From the NCBI GenBank assembly GCA_022828225.1, contig JAJEJG010000016.1, positions 1 through 61,307 on the forward strand: a stretch of 61,307 nucleotides of DNA, in the 5' to 3' direction. The position numbers were made by a program, and so were the translations under genes. Below, piece after piece: positions 19,830 through 30,632 of the stretch. This DNA comes from Nitrospirales bacterium (GTDB taxonomy: Bacteria; Nitrospirota; Nitrospiria; Nitrospirales; UBA8639). The notes beneath the pieces are model-generated. The model was not told the DNA's origin and searched no databases. It saw nothing but the letters and a program-made list of their open reading frames with translations. Position 1 is the first letter of the stretch, and every line of letters begins with the position of its first letter.

Positions 19830-20015
19830 TTACATGCGCTCGGTTTCTTCTTCCATGTGTTCTTCCACGGAAACATGGGTGAGGGTGCCGCGATAGTCAC
19901 AACGATGACAGCGCACGCGCCATTCTTCGACCCAGCGCTCCTGAACGAAAGTTTGATTGCACTGGGGACAGACAAAGACCCCTTTAACGTAATGGACTTG
20001 CCGCTTGAACTTCAT
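19830..20015 (-). CDS. small zinc-ribbon protein
   Basis: 61 residues with two CXXC knuckles, CPQC and CHRC (about residues 16-19 and 36-39), which would hold one zinc ion. The tail is acidic (EEHMEEETERM). GAAGGAGG lies seven bases before the ATG, a strong ribosome-binding site supporting translation. Such short zinc ribbons often bind nucleic acid or proteins; no function can be assigned. Confidence 0.7.
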   Translation of the reverse strand: MKFKRQVHYVKGVFVCPQCNQTFVQERWVEEWRVRCHRCDYRGTLTHVSVEEHMEEETERM

Positions 20016-20089
20016 GCTTTTCCTCCTTCAGCCATCAACGAATGCGACCGGCGACCAAGCCTGCCATAGGGGATTTCTCCTTTGCAACC

Positions 20090-20410
20090 GGCAAAAGGAT
20101 GCGGGGTGTCGCCCCCGCGCGACGAGGTCCTTTTGTTTCGGCAAAAGGACCCAAAACCATTGGTGCCCGGGCGTGGCCCTCCGGGTGCCTGGGACGCAGT
20201 CCCTCAAGTCAGGGCTGCGGAACTCGCTTCGCTCAGACAGTCCTCGCCCTCACATCAGCAGCGGGACTGCGGCACAGCCACGCCCGCAGGCACCGGGACG
20301 TGGCGCCATGGGATGACGCGCTACGAAGGCGAAAGAAAAACCCTGGATCCTCCTGGATTGTCTGGATCCCCGATCAAGTCGGGGACACGCGTCGAGGATG
20401 ACGGAAGGAG
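20090..20410. repeat. Palindrome-rich intergenic region
   Basis: A 400-bp gap between the zinc-ribbon gene and xerD. It holds a perfect 10-bp stem GGTCCTTTTG/CAAAAGGACC (20126-20151), a long-range inverted pair (about 20162-20177 with 20277-20294), and GGATCC-type repeats (about 20341-20403) that flank CCCCGATCAAGTCGGGG. Open frames through it look repeat-encoded rather than real. The structures suggest REP/BIME-like elements. Confidence 0.55.
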
Positions 20411-20420
20411 GCGGCAGAGT

Positions 20421-21377
20421 CTATTCCTGGGAAGCCGGTTTCGCGGGCGAGCCGCGTCGCTGTTTTCTGGGGAACCGCTCGTCATGGACCTGCTTGAGCC
20501 GCTTGTGTTCCACGTGCGTGTAAATTTGGGTGGTGGCGATGTTGACGTGGCCCAGCATCATCTGCACGGCGCGCAAATCGGCGCCGTGTTCCAGGAGATG
20601 CGTGGCGAACGAATGGCGCAACATGTGCGGGGAGATCGGCTTGTGAATGCCGGCTCGCACCGCCCGCCGCCGGAGAATGGTCCAAAAGCTTTGCCGCGTC
20701 ATGGCCGCTCCCCGCCTCGTCACGAACAACGCCGGTACCGTTCGACCTTTCAGCAGGACCGGTCGCACCTCCCGGCAATAGGCCACCAACTTTTGGCGCG
20801 CGATTTCGCCGATGGGAACCAGGCGTTGCTTGTCGCGTTTGCCGGTGGCCTGCACGTACCCGACTTCCACGTTCACCGCCGAGAGGGGCAACGAGATCAG
20901 TTCCGAGACCCGAAGGCCGGCCGCGTACATCAACTCCACCATGGCGGAATCCCGAATTTCTTCCAATCCTTGCCCGGCCGGCAACTCCAATAAGGCCGTC
21001 ACCTCGGATTCGGACAACGTCTTGGGCAATTTCGCCCATTGCTTGGGCGCCCCGGGCAGTTGGGACAGCACTTCCGGGGCTCCATGCTCCGTACTGAGAA
21101 ACCGGTAAAACCCGCGGATGGCCGCCAGACACCGGGACACCGAGGCCGGAGACAACTGTTGCGCACGCAAATGATTCAGAAACCCGGTCAGATGCGGTGG
21201 GACGTCCAGCGGATTGGTCATGCCCTCCAACGCCAGGTACGCGCGCAATTTTTCCAGATCGCGTCGATAGGCCTGGACGGTATTGTTGGCGACGCCGCCC
21301 TCGACTCGTAGATTGGTCAGGTATTGGTCGATCAGGTCTTCGATGCGCCACGGTTGCAGTGACGGCTCATCACTCAT
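20421..21377 (-). CDS. xerD: tyrosine recombinase XerC/XerD
   Basis: 318 residues, the size of chromosomal Xer recombinases that resolve chromosome dimers at dif. An N-terminal SAM-like core-binding domain (about 12-100) precedes the catalytic domain. The tyrosine-recombinase residues are visible: Arg in AAGLRVSEL, HxxR in [12 protein letters not shown], the second His in [10 protein letters not shown] and the nucleophile Tyr in IYTHV. The ATG at 21377 has AAGGTGAG upstream and gives the normal family N-terminus. Sequence and lack of phage genes nearby argue for a housekeeping Xer rather than a mobile integrase. XerC versus XerD is not certain. Confidence 0.88.
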   Translation of the reverse strand: MSDEPSLQPWRIEDLIDQYLTNLRVEGGVANNTVQAYRRDLEKLRAYLALEGMTNPLDVPPHLTGFLNHLRAQQLSPASVSRCLAAIRGFYRFLSTEHGAPEVLSQLPGAPKQWAKLPKTLSESEVTALLELPAGQGLEEIRDSAMVELMYAAGLRVSELISLPLSAVNVEVGYVQATGKRDKQRLVPIGEIARQKLVAYCREVRPVLLKGRTVPALFVTRRGAAMTRQSFWTILRRRAVRAGIHKPISPHMLRHSFATHLLEHGADLRAVQMMLGHVNIATTQIYTHVEHKRLKQVHDERFPRKQRRGSPAKPASQE

Positions 21378-21444
21378 ACGTGTCTCACCTTTCTTGACAG
21401 TCAGCAACCCTGGCTTTATATACCACAATGCGCAACAATGTCCC

Positions 21445-23415
21445 ATGATCATCGCCGGTTTCTCTTTTTCCTCCACACTTCTTTCGTTGCTTCTCATTAG
21501 TTCCGGTTTATGGCCGGGAGCGACGCTCGCACAGGTGTCGCCCGAGGAACTGACCGAGGAGCAGGGTCTCGCCCAAATCAAGGCCCAACTCGAACAGGAA
21601 CACACTGGAGAGGCGATTCGAGTGATCGAACGGTTTCTCGATCAATCCGACGCGCCCGTTTTCATAGAACAATTCTCTTTCTTGCACGCCATAGCCCTGG
21701 AAACCGAAGGACAATTCGACCAGGCCATTACCACCCTCGAACAATTCCTTGAAGAATTTCCGGGCTCAACGCTGGTCCACGATGCCCGGTTGAGGCTGGG
21801 AACCCTTTATACCGAAGTGCAACAGCCCAACCGGGCCGTTTCCATCCTGTCCCGGGTCCTGGACCTGAGTTCTGACGAAACCCTGCGCGCCGAGGCCGTC
21901 TATCGGTTATGCCTCGTATATGAGTCGAACGGTGAGTACCTTCGGGCGATTGAAACCGCATGGCATCACGCCGAACAATCGGGGGCGGGCCAACGACGGG
22001 ATCTCCTGGACTATGTGCAGCAGCTCATCCTGGAAAAGATGAACGAACCGGCGCTCGGTGAGGTCATCGATGCCTTTCCGGGCATGTCTCCCGGTGATCT
22101 GGCTTTAATCCGGCTCATTGAATTCCACAAGGCACGAGACGACGACACATTGGCCGAACGGGACATCCGCGCCTTTCTTCAACGCTTTCCCGACCATCCC
22201 TATGCCCGGACCGCGACCGCGCTTCTGCGGACGGTCACTGCCGGCATCAAAACCCATCGCCACGTGATTGCGGCGACGATGCCTTTCTCGGGAAAAATGA
22301 AACCGTTTGGAACCGAGACGTTCAACGGCATTCGATTGGCGCTGGAGGAGGAGGCCTTGGGGAGTTCCGGCACCGTCGGTCTGGTGGTCAAAGACAGCGC
22401 CCTTCCGACGGCCCGACTCCGTCGCGATGTGTCTCAACTACTCGACGAATTTGCCCCCATCGCCCTGATTGGTCCATTGTTGGCCCGAGAGGTTCAACTC
22501 CTGGCCGACACCCCGGACTTCGCATCCGTTCCCTTTATTACACCCACGGCGACCCTGCCCAACGTCAAGCAATACGGACGGTATTGGTTCAGCAGCGCCA
22601 TGACGCCTTCCCTCCAGATCAACCGGCTGGTGGACTACGTCATGCAACATTTCGGGTATACGCGTTTTTGTATCCTGGCCCCGCAGACGCCCCATGGGAA
22701 AAAGATGCTTCATATTTTTCAACAGGCCGCAGTTCAAAACGGAGGCGAGGTGATCGCCGCGGAGTGGTATCAGCCGGGAACGACCGATGCGTCGCGTCAA
22801 ATTATTCGCATGAAAGAGAAGGACTTGAGTCTCGATGGAGAAATGCTGCCCCTGGTACCCGAGGAGTCGATCGATCCGGAAAACGGCATGGTCACGAACA
22901 ATGAAGCACTTGAGGACGGAAACGAGGAAGACGCGCCGTTAGTATATACTCCCGGATTCGATGCCCTGTTTCTGCCGGGCCATCCGACGGACGTGGCGTT
23001 TCTGGCCGCTCAACTCGCCTTCTTCGACGTGAACGTCCCTTTGTTGGGAACGAACACCTGGAACCACCCCAATCTCCTGACATGGGGACGCAGTTCAATT
23101 GATGGGGGGCTGTTCGGCGACGCCCTGTTCCTTGAGACCACCGATCCGAAAACCCGGGGATTCATTACTGCCTATCGTGAACGGTTTCAGGCCGACCCTT
23201 CCATTTTTGCGCTACAGGCCTACGATGCCATGCACGTGGTCCTCGACACGATCCGCCGCGGGGCGACCACCGGCCCTGACGTCCGCATTCAACTCTTTGT
23301 CCGGCATGACCTTCCCACCCTGAGCGGTTTGGAAAAATTCGATGAGGGTGGCATCCTCACTCGTAAAGTGTATATGATCCAAATTCAGAATGGCCGGTTC
23401 GTTCAACTTGATTAA
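21445..23415 (+). CDS. TPR / periplasmic-binding-protein fusion (LpoA-like or orphan solute-binding)
   Basis: 656 residues. The signal peptide (about 1-30, ending GATLAQ) is followed by TPR-like helices (about 40-270: [19 protein letters not shown] and similar) and a type I periplasmic-binding fold (about 285-650: [65 protein letters not shown]). No ABC permease or ATPase is adjacent. The same architecture occurs in LpoA, which activates peptidoglycan synthases in gamma-proteobacteria. A cell-wall role is therefore possible, as is an orphan amino-acid-binding protein. The site-2 protease gene follows by 16 bp. Confidence 0.75.
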   Translation: MIIAGFSFSSTLLSLLLISSGLWPGATLAQVSPEELTEEQGLAQIKAQLEQEHTGEAIRVIERFLDQSDAPVFIEQFSFLHAIALETEGQFDQAITTLEQFLEEFPGSTLVHDARLRLGTLYTEVQQPNRAVSILSRVLDLSSDETLRAEAVYRLCLVYESNGEYLRAIETAWHHAEQSGAGQRRDLLDYVQQLILEKMNEPALGEVIDAFPGMSPGDLALIRLIEFHKARDDDTLAERDIRAFLQRFPDHPYARTATALLRTVTAGIKTHRHVIAATMPFSGKMKPFGTETFNGIRLALEEEALGSSGTVGLVVKDSALPTARLRRDVSQLLDEFAPIALIGPLLAREVQLLADTPDFASVPFITPTATLPNVKQYGRYWFSSAMTPSLQINRLVDYVMQHFGYTRFCILAPQTPHGKKMLHIFQQAAVQNGGEVIAAEWYQPGTTDASRQIIRMKEKDLSLDGEMLPLVPEESIDPENGMVTNNEALEDGNEEDAPLVYTPGFDALFLPGHPTDVAFLAAQLAFFDVNVPLLGTNTWNHPNLLTWGRSSIDGGLFGDALFLETTDPKTRGFITAYRERFQADPSIFALQAYDAMHVVLDTIRRGATTGPDVRIQLFVRHDLPTLSGLEKFDEGGILTRKVYMIQIQNGRFVQLD

Positions 23416-23431
23416 GTAGAATTAGTTATCC

Positions 23432-24148
23432 ATGGCCCAATTTTTTCATACCCTGTCCTATGTGATCCTTCCGCTCATGCTGGCCGTGGTCCTGCACGAG
23501 TATGCGCACGGGTGGGTCGCCAATTATTATGGAGACGCCACGGCGCGGGAGCACGGCCGGTTGACGCTCAATCCACTCGTCCACATCGACCGGTTCGGCA
23601 CGATTATCGTTCCCCTGCTCTGCCTGCTGATGCCGGGAGGTTTCCTGTTCGGTTGGGCGAAACCCGTTCCAGTGACGCCGGGACGATTGCGCAACCCCCG
23701 GCGCGACATGGCCCTCGTGGCGGCAGCCGGTCCGGCCATGAACTTCGTGCTGGCCATTCTGAGCGGTATCCTGTTGAACGTCCTGCTCACGATCGATCCC
23801 ACGCTGCAGGAGAATTGGCCTCCACAGCCGGGCGTCAACCCGAGAACCGACCTGTTGGGGATGCTCCTGTTGCCGTTGGTGGCCATGGCCCTGTTTTCGG
23901 TGATCATCAATACCTTGCTCTTTGCGTTTAATCTGCTTCCGATCCTCCCGCTCGACGGAGGCCGGATCCTCTTGAGCAGCCTGCCGCTCAAACCGGCTGC
24001 TCTGCTCAGCCGCCTGGAACCTTACGGAATGCTGGTGATCCTCGGCCTGATCTTTTTCGATTCACGGATTCACGTGGTGAGCGGCTTTATCGGGACGATC
24101 TTCCAATTCATGACCGGCAGTATTCTTTCGCGATTGGTGTTGTCATAG
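23432..24148 (+). CDS. site-2-protease-family membrane metalloprotease
   Basis: 238 residues with five or six hydrophobic segments. The zinc-binding HEXXH motif is in VVLHEYAHGW (first membrane segment, about residue 22) and the third ligand in LLPILPLDGGRIL (about residue 180). There is no PDZ domain, so it is the small M50B type found next to trpS in many bacteria rather than RseP. It would cleave membrane proteins within the bilayer; the substrate is unknown. It is followed by trpS after 18 bp. Confidence 0.9.
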   Translation: MAQFFHTLSYVILPLMLAVVLHEYAHGWVANYYGDATAREHGRLTLNPLVHIDRFGTIIVPLLCLLMPGGFLFGWAKPVPVTPGRLRNPRRDMALVAAAGPAMNFVLAILSGILLNVLLTIDPTLQENWPPQPGVNPRTDLLGMLLLPLVAMALFSVIINTLLFAFNLLPILPLDGGRILLSSLPLKPAALLSRLEPYGMLVILGLIFFDSRIHVVSGFIGTIFQFMTGSILSRLVLS

Positions 24149-24166
24149 CTTGTGAAGGAGTGAACG

Positions 24167-25141
24167 ATGCGCGTGTTAAGCGGTATGCAGCCCAGTGGGC
24201 GCCTGCACCTGGGAAATTATTTGGGAGCTCTCACGAATTGGAAAACACTTCAGGACAGCCATACGTGTTTCTTCTTCGTGGCGGATTGGCACGCGCTGTC
24301 CACCAATTACGAAGATACCGGTCACGTCAGGACCTACGTCCGTGAATTGCTGATCGACTGGCTCGCGGCGGGGATCGACCCCGAACGGTCCACGGTCTTT
24401 ATCCAATCCCACGTGCCGGAACATGCCGTGTTGCATTTGCTTCTCTCGATGCTGACCCCGGTCTCGTGGCTTGAACGGAATCCCACGTACAAGGAAAAGC
24501 AGGAACAACTCGAGGGGCGTGACCTCTCCACGCACGGGTTCTTGGGCTATCCCGTTCTGCAGGCCGCCGACATTCTGCTTTACAAAGCCGATGCCGTGCC
24601 GGTCGGCAAGGACCAACTCCCCCACCTGGAACTGACCCGCGAAATCGCGCGACGGTTCAACAGTCTCTATACCCCGGTGCTGGTGGAACCGCAGGAACTG
24701 CTCACGGAGTTTCCCAAAGTCGTCGGAACCGACGGTCGCAAAATGAGCAAAAGTTACCGGAATACGATCAACCTGTCGGACACCGAACCCACGGTCCGGC
24801 AAACCCTCAAAACCATGGTCACCGATCCGGCCCGGGTAAAACGAACCGACCCGGGGAACCCCGAGATCTGCCCGGTTTTCGAATTCCACAAGATCTATTC
24901 CGACGCCGCGGTCATTGAGCAGGTCAACCGGGAATGTCGCACGGCCAAAATCGGCTGCATCGACTGCAAGAAATTCGTGGCGGACCGCGTCGTGGCGCAA
25001 CTCTCGCCCATTTGGGAAGCTCGCGGCTCGCTCGAAGCCAACCCCGCGAGGCTCGACGAAGTAGCCAGGGCCGGGTGTGAGCGCGCGTCCGAGGTTTCCC
25101 GCCAAACGCTCGGAGAAGTCCAGGAAGCCATGAAGATTTGA
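24167..25141 (+). CDS. trpS: tryptophanyl-tRNA synthetase
   Basis: Charges tRNA-Trp. The 324-residue class I enzyme has the HIGH-like motif PSGRLHLGNYLGAL at residues 9-22 and the KMSKS loop KMSKSYRN at about 195. Length matches bacterial TrpRS (about 330). The start has GTGAAGGAGTG upstream. No T-box or trp-type leader is visible in the 18 bp before it, so it is read from the site-2-protease promoter. Confidence 0.97.
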   Translation: MRVLSGMQPSGRLHLGNYLGALTNWKTLQDSHTCFFFVADWHALSTNYEDTGHVRTYVRELLIDWLAAGIDPERSTVFIQSHVPEHAVLHLLLSMLTPVSWLERNPTYKEKQEQLEGRDLSTHGFLGYPVLQAADILLYKADAVPVGKDQLPHLELTREIARRFNSLYTPVLVEPQELLTEFPKVVGTDGRKMSKSYRNTINLSDTEPTVRQTLKTMVTDPARVKRTDPGNPEICPVFEFHKIYSDAAVIEQVNRECRTAKIGCIDCKKFVADRVVAQLSPIWEARGSLEANPARLDEVARAGCERASEVSRQTLGEVQEAMKI

Positions 25142-25186
25142 CTTCATTCACTCCCAAACGTATTATGTAGTTTTCCCCTCTCCTAA

Positions 25187-26227
<1,041 letters not shown>

Positions 26228-26276
26228 GCCTTCAGGCTTCATCCTCCTGCAACCCGCCGGGAGGAAAGGAAGTATC

Positions 26277-27470
26277 GTGCATATCACCAAACAAACCATT
26301 GATCAGGTCGACCTGCATGGGAAACGGGTCATTATCCGCGTGGACTTCAACGTTCCGCTCGATGAGGACCGGAAAATCACGGACGATTCGCGGATTCGTG
26401 CGGCGATTCCCACTATCAATCACGTGGTTGACGAAGGCGGGAGCGTGATTCTGTGTTCCCACCTGGGGCGTCCCAACGGAAAGGTCTGCCCGGAACTCAG
26501 CCTGGCGCCGGTGGCGAAACGCCTGAAACGCCTGTTGGGGAAGGAAGTGACGTTCGCCCCGGACTGTGCGGGCCCGCTCGTGAAAAACCTTGCGAGCCAA
26601 CTGCAACCCGGCGACGTCCTCTTGCTGGAAAATGTCCGGTTCCATCCGGGAGAGGAAGCCAATGACAAAGAGTTCGCATCGGAACTGGCTTCGTTGGGTG
26701 ACGTTTTCATCAATGACGCGTTCGGGACGGCACACCGGTCCCACGCTTCCACCGCGGGCATTCCCTTGTTCATCAAAGCCTCCGCAGCCGGCTATTTGAT
26801 GAAACGGGAAGTGGAGTACCTCGAAGGGGCCGTTGAAAATCCCGTCCGCCCCTTTGTGGCCCTGTTGGGAGGAGCCAAGGTGTCGGGGAAAATCGGAGTC
26901 ATTAAAAACCTCGAAAACAAAGTCGATAAGGTCGTGATCGGCGGGGGCATGGCGTTTACGTTCCTGAAAGCCATGAACCTTGAAATCGGCCGATCCCTGG
27001 TTGAAGACCAGATGCTGGATTTCGCCAAAGGCGTGTACGAACGATCCGTCGAACAGGGCATCAAATTTTATCTGCCGGTGGACTGCGTGGTGGCGGCCAG
27101 TCTGGACCCCGGCGCCGAAACGAAAATCGTGCCCACACAAGAGATTCCCGAAGGCTGGTATGGACTGGATATCGGACCGGCCTCCGTCAAACTCTTTACC
27201 GAGGCCGTAGAAAGTGCCAAGACCATCCTCTGGAACGGACCGATGGGCCTGTTCGAACGAGACGCCTTTGCCCGGGGCACCCAAGCCATGGCCCATGCCG
27301 TCGCCAATTCGTATGCCCTGACCATCGTCGGGGGTGGCTCGACCGCCTTGGCCATCCACCGCGCCGGCGAAACCGACAGCATGTCGTTCATTTCAACGGG
27401 CGGAGGAGCGGCCCTCACCTTGTTGGAAGGGGGAAACATGCCGGGGCTGGCGGCGCTGCCGGCTCGCTGA
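26277..27470 (+). CDS. pgk: phosphoglycerate kinase
   Basis: Transfers phosphate between 1,3-bisphosphoglycerate and ADP. 397 residues. The substrate-binding RVDFNVPL is near residue 20, the basic-patch HLGRP near residue 62, and the nucleotide-site glycine motifs (LLGGAKVSGKIGV and IVGGGSTAL) are intact. The start is GTG at 26277 with GGAGGAAAGGAAG upstream, and no in-frame ATG precedes the conserved N-terminus. It is 49 bp after gap. Confidence 0.97.
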   Translation: MHITKQTIDQVDLHGKRVIIRVDFNVPLDEDRKITDDSRIRAAIPTINHVVDEGGSVILCSHLGRPNGKVCPELSLAPVAKRLKRLLGKEVTFAPDCAGPLVKNLASQLQPGDVLLLENVRFHPGEEANDKEFASELASLGDVFINDAFGTAHRSHASTAGIPLFIKASAAGYLMKREVEYLEGAVENPVRPFVALLGGAKVSGKIGVIKNLENKVDKVVIGGGMAFTFLKAMNLEIGRSLVEDQMLDFAKGVYERSVEQGIKFYLPVDCVVAASLDPGAETKIVPTQEIPEGWYGLDIGPASVKLFTEAVESAKTILWNGPMGLFERDAFARGTQAMAHAVANSYALTIVGGGSTALAIHRAGETDSMSFISTGGGAALTLLEGGNMPGLAALPAR

Positions 27471-27519
27471 TGGGTCCGCCTCCTCCCTGTCACCCTGATC
27501 GCTTACGGTCACCACGTTC

Positions 27520-28275
27520 GTGAACCCCCGACTCATTGCAGGCAATTGGAAGATGCACAAAACGACAGCCGAGGCTGTCGAGTTTGTTCATCGGTTCCGG
27601 CAAGCCCTGGATCAGGACGTCCATGCGGAAATCCTGCTCATTCCCCCGTTTACCGCCCTTGACGGCATCCGGCAAATTCTCCGCGCCGGCGATCCGTTCA
27701 AACTGGGCGCGCAAGACCTGTCCTGGGAAGAAGAAGGAGCCTATACGGGTGAAGTTTCCGGTCGCATGCTGAAAGACGTGGGCTGCCAATCGGTTATCAT
27801 CGGGCATTCGGAACGCCGGCGACTCTTGGGAGAAACCGATGCTCACATCAACAAAAAACTGAAAGTCGCCTTGCAGAACGACCTCGCCCCCATTCTCTGC
27901 GTGGGGGAAACGCTGGAAGAACGACAGGCCGGTCATACTCAAGACGTGGTCAAAGAACAAGTGCTTCAAGCGTTACTCGATGTCCCGGCCGAAGGGATGA
28001 CCGGACTCGCCATTGCCTATGAACCGGTTTGGGCCATCGGGACCGGGTACGCCGCCACCGTCCCGCAAATTGAAGACGTGCATGCCTTTCTTCGCACCAT
28101 CCTGAAGAAGGAACAGCCGCAGATCGCAAACACCACGCGGATCCTCTATGGAGGAAGCGTTTCACCTGAAAACGCCCGTGAACTCTTCGGATCGGATGAG
28201 GTAAATGGGGCCCTGGTCGGAAAAGCTTGTCTTGATCCTGAAGGCTTTGCTAAGATCTGCCGGATAGCCTCTTAA
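27520..28275 (+). CDS. tpiA: triosephosphate isomerase
   Basis: Interconverts dihydroxyacetone phosphate and glyceraldehyde 3-phosphate. 251 residues. Asn and Lys of the active site are in IAGNWKMHK, the electrophilic His in IGHSERR, the base Glu in AYEPVWAIGTG, and the phosphate-binding loop in YGGSVSPEN. GTG at 27520 is the only start that keeps the N-terminal active-site strand. It follows pgk by 49 bp. Confidence 0.97.
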   Translation: MNPRLIAGNWKMHKTTAEAVEFVHRFRQALDQDVHAEILLIPPFTALDGIRQILRAGDPFKLGAQDLSWEEEGAYTGEVSGRMLKDVGCQSVIIGHSERRRLLGETDAHINKKLKVALQNDLAPILCVGETLEERQAGHTQDVVKEQVLQALLDVPAEGMTGLAIAYEPVWAIGTGYAATVPQIEDVHAFLRTILKKEQPQIANTTRILYGGSVSPENARELFGSDEVNGALVGKACLDPEGFAKICRIAS

Positions 28276-28307
28276 ATCCGTTACGAAATAAGAATCCGGA
28301 AACATCC

Positions 28308-28649
28308 ATGTATACTGCCACCGTCATTCTCCATCTCATCGTTTGTTTTTTGATGATCGCCGCGATTCTGCTTCAGGCCGGGAAGGGAGCCGAAATCGGT
28401 GCGGCGTTCGGCGGATCCAGTCAAACGGTATTCGGCAGTCGCGGTCCCGGAACGTTTCTCAGCAAAGTCACGGTGGCGGCGGCCGTTATTTTCATGCTGA
28501 CGTCGCTCGGGCTGGCGTTACTGTCCAAACAGGAAAACGTCGCGTCGGTGATTGACGTGCCCGCTACGTCAGGCGAACCAACCTCCTCCGCTCCCGACGC
28601 ATCGGGTACCCCCGCGGAATCCTCCGAGCCGCCCGCCTCGGCACATTGA
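28308..28649 (+). CDS. secG: SecG subunit of the Sec translocon
   Basis: 113 residues, two transmembrane segments (about 3-23 and 52-72) separated by a conserved short loop (GKGAEIGAAFGGSSQTVFGSRG), the SecG signature. It supports SecYEA-driven export at the inner membrane. A Ser/Pro/Ala-rich C-terminal tail follows. The tpiA-secG order is common in bacteria. Confidence 0.93.
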   Translation: MYTATVILHLIVCFLMIAAILLQAGKGAEIGAAFGGSSQTVFGSRGPGTFLSKVTVAAAVIFMLTSLGLALLSKQENVASVIDVPATSGEPTSSAPDASGTPAESSEPPASAH

Positions 28650-28678
28650 TTATTTCCTGAAGGCGAAGGAAACTTTTT

Positions 28679-28720
28679 CTCTACCCCACCTGACCTCCCC
28701 TTACAAAGGGGAGGGAAAAG
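28679..28720 (+). repeat. REP-like palindrome CCTCCCC-TTACAAA-GGGGAGG, copy 1
   Basis: CTCTACCCCACCTGACC followed by a 7-bp stem around TTACAAA. Related copies lie at 42642 and, inverted, at 42747. It is located just after secG, so it may also act as a transcript end. Confidence 0.65.
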
Positions 28721-28739
28721 GCCGTCATTCCCTTCCCTT

Positions 28740-28898
28740 TCTGTCATTCCCGACCCCGATCGGGAATCCAGGGGCTTTGCTTTTTCCTTTCATTGCGAAG
28801 AGAAAGACGCCGGATCCTCGCTTCCGCAAGGATGACAGAAAGAAAAAACGTAAGGATAAAGACTCTGGATTCCTGTGTGCGCAGGAATGACAGGAGAT
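28740..28898. repeat. Intergenic GGATTCC/GGAATGAC repeats
   Basis: The gap between convergent secG and ilvE contains GTCATTCCCGACCCCGATCGGG, CGGATCCTCGCTTCCGCAAGG and CTGGATTCCTGTGTGCGCAGG. These are short imperfect palindromes of a type widely dispersed in environmental genomes. No gene is visible in 28721-28898. Confidence 0.55.
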
Positions 28899-29813
28899 TT
28901 ACACGGGCGTCAGCCATTGGCCGTGGGACAGGTCTTCGCCCTTCACGATGTCGAAGAAGGCTTTTTGGAGAAGATCCGTGACGGGGCCGCGTTTCCCGGT
29001 TCCGATCTGACGGTCGTCGATTTCCCGAACCGGCGCCACTTCGGCGGCCGTTCCCGTAAGGAACACTTCCTCGGCCACGTACAAGGCATCCCGGGTAAAC
29101 CGTTCTTCCACCACCGGGATATTTTTCTCCCTGGCCAACTCCAGAATGGAATGACGAGTGATCCCTTCCAGGATGGAAGTCAAGGGTGTCGTTTTGAGCA
29201 CGCCCTTCGACACGATGAACACGTTTTCCCCGGTGCCCTCGGCCACGTAGCCTTCCGTATCCAGAAGAATGGCCTCGTCGTACCCCGCAGTTTTCGCCTC
29301 ACATTTGGCTAGAATGGAATTGACGTAATATCCGGAGACTTTTGCGCGGGTCATCGAGACGTTCACGTGGTGGCGGGTAAAGGACGACACCTTGGCCCGA
29401 ATCCCATGCACTAGGGCATCCTCCCCCAGATAGGTGCCCCAAGACCAGGCGGCAATGGCCAGCTTGACGGGATTGTTCCCGGGATACAGCCCCATTTCCC
29501 CATACCCCACGTACAGCAACGGACGGATATAACAGGACTCCAGTTTGTTGATCCTGACCGTTTCCAGGATGGCTTCCGCCACGTCCTTGCGACTGTAGGG
29601 AACGTTCATCGCCATAATGTGCGCCGACTCGAACAGCCGGTCCACGTGCTCGCGCAAGCGGAAAATTATCGACCCGGTTTTCCCCCGGTAGCAACGAATG
29701 CCTTCGAAAGCTCCCAGCCCGTAATGCAAGGAATGCGTCAACACGTGGACGGAGGCTTCGTCCCAATTCACGAAGGTTCCATCCATCCAAATTTTTTCAC
29801 TCGGCGTCACCAT
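28899..29813 (-). CDS. ilvE: branched-chain amino acid aminotransferase
   Basis: Transfers the amino group between glutamate and the keto acids of Leu, Ile and Val. 304 residues, fold-type IV PLP enzyme. The N-terminal LHYGLGAFEGIRCY, the PLP-lysine region AKVSGYYVNSILAKCEA and the phosphate-binding EGTGENVFIV are typical. The gene stands alone, convergent with secG and divergent from rplU. Confidence 0.95.
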   Translation of the reverse strand: MVTPSEKIWMDGTFVNWDEASVHVLTHSLHYGLGAFEGIRCYRGKTGSIIFRLREHVDRLFESAHIMAMNVPYSRKDVAEAILETVRINKLESCYIRPLLYVGYGEMGLYPGNNPVKLAIAAWSWGTYLGEDALVHGIRAKVSSFTRHHVNVSMTRAKVSGYYVNSILAKCEAKTAGYDEAILLDTEGYVAEGTGENVFIVSKGVLKTTPLTSILEGITRHSILELAREKNIPVVEERFTRDALYVAEEVFLTGTAAEVAPVREIDDRQIGTGKRGPVTDLLQKAFFDIVKGEDLSHGQWLTPV

Positions 29814-29925
29814 GACCGACCTTTCTGCTCTCGACTGTATTCCCGGAAATATAGGCTCATACTCTTAGCTTATAACGAGGCCGCCTCAGCCTGTCAATCC
29901 GGCTGTTTCGACCTCCCGGCACGCC

Positions 29926-29954
29926 TTGACACCCCTTTCGGGTGCATGATACAT
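29926..29954 (+). promoter_or_regulatory. Candidate promoter for rplU operon
   Basis: TTGACA (29926-29931), then 17 bp, then ATACAT (29949-29954), 29 bp before the rplU ATG. The spacer holds a small inverted repeat CACCC-CTTTC-GGGTG. It is the only sigma70-like pair seen in this divergent gap; not tested. Confidence 0.5.
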
Positions 29955-29982
29955 GTGCAGCCAATGAAAGGATGACGATCTT

Positions 29983-30297
29983 ATGTACGCGATCTTGGAA
30001 ACCGGTGGAAAACAATATCGGGTCGAACGTGGTTCGATCCTTCAGGTCGAAACGCTGCACGCCGAAGTCGGCCAAACCTTGGAGTTGAAGCCCGTTCGGT
30101 TCATTTCAACGGGTGAGGAACTCCTTCGCGGACAACCGGTGATCGAAGGGGCGCACGTGCAGGCCACGGTCATTCGGAACGGCCGAACCCGGTCGATCCT
30201 GGTGTTCAAAAAGAAACGCCGGAAGAATTACCGGAAGACCCGCGGGCATCGTCAATCATTCACCCAACTCCGCGTCGATGACATCGTCACGGGCTAG
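29983..30297 (+). CDS. rplU: 50S ribosomal protein L21
   Basis: 104 residues of the large ribosomal subunit. [17 protein letters not shown] at the N-terminus and the basic [16 protein letters not shown] segment near the C-terminus are diagnostic. It heads the rplU-rpmA-obgE-proB-nadD-rsfS-bioB run, 14 bp before rpmA. AAAGGATG lies upstream of the ATG. Confidence 0.97.
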   Translation: MYAILETGGKQYRVERGSILQVETLHAEVGQTLELKPVRFISTGEELLRGQPVIEGAHVQATVIRNGRTRSILVFKKKRRKNYRKTRGHRQSFTQLRVDDIVTG

Positions 30298-30311
30298 GAA
30301 AAGGACCGGGC

Positions 30312-30569
30312 ATGGCACATAAAAAAGGTGGCGGTTCATCTCGCAACGGACGCGACAGCAACCCTCAATATCTCGGAGTCAAACGGTACGCCGACGAACG
30401 GGTACAACCGGGCAACATTCTCATTCGCCAGCGAGGCACCAAGTTTTATCCCGGCTATAACGTCGGGATGGGCAGAGATCATACCCTCTTTGCCAAAGTG
30501 GCCGGAATCGTGAAATTCGAGGGAGGCGAAGCGCGGCGTAAGATCAGCGTGTATCCCTCCTCTACATAA
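30312..30569 (+). CDS. rpmA: 50S ribosomal protein L27
   Basis: 85 residues. [19 protein letters not shown] is the conserved N-terminus that reaches the peptidyl-transferase centre. There is no N-terminal extension of the Firmicutes type. It lies between rplU and obgE, the usual position. Confidence 0.97.
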   Translation: MAHKKGGGSSRNGRDSNPQYLGVKRYADERVQPGNILIRQRGTKFYPGYNVGMGRDHTLFAKVAGIVKFEGGEARRKISVYPSST

Positions 30570-30632
30570 ACGACCCGTCTTCCTCCCCGGGCTCTTGCTC
30601 TCCCAACTTCTTTATGACAATCGTGGTGCCGC

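Noticed and set aside
20082-20993. 303-residue open frame running from repeats into the antisense of xerD
   Set aside because: The first half is palindromic repeat DNA and the second half is antisense to the recombinase catalytic domain.
20421-21377. Phage or integron-type integrase
   Set aside because: Length and residue pattern fit housekeeping XerC/D; no phage genes, att sites or cassette array nearby.
26232-27359. 375-residue open frame opposite pgk
   Set aside because: A reflection of GC-rich codon bias on the other strand of a certain gene.
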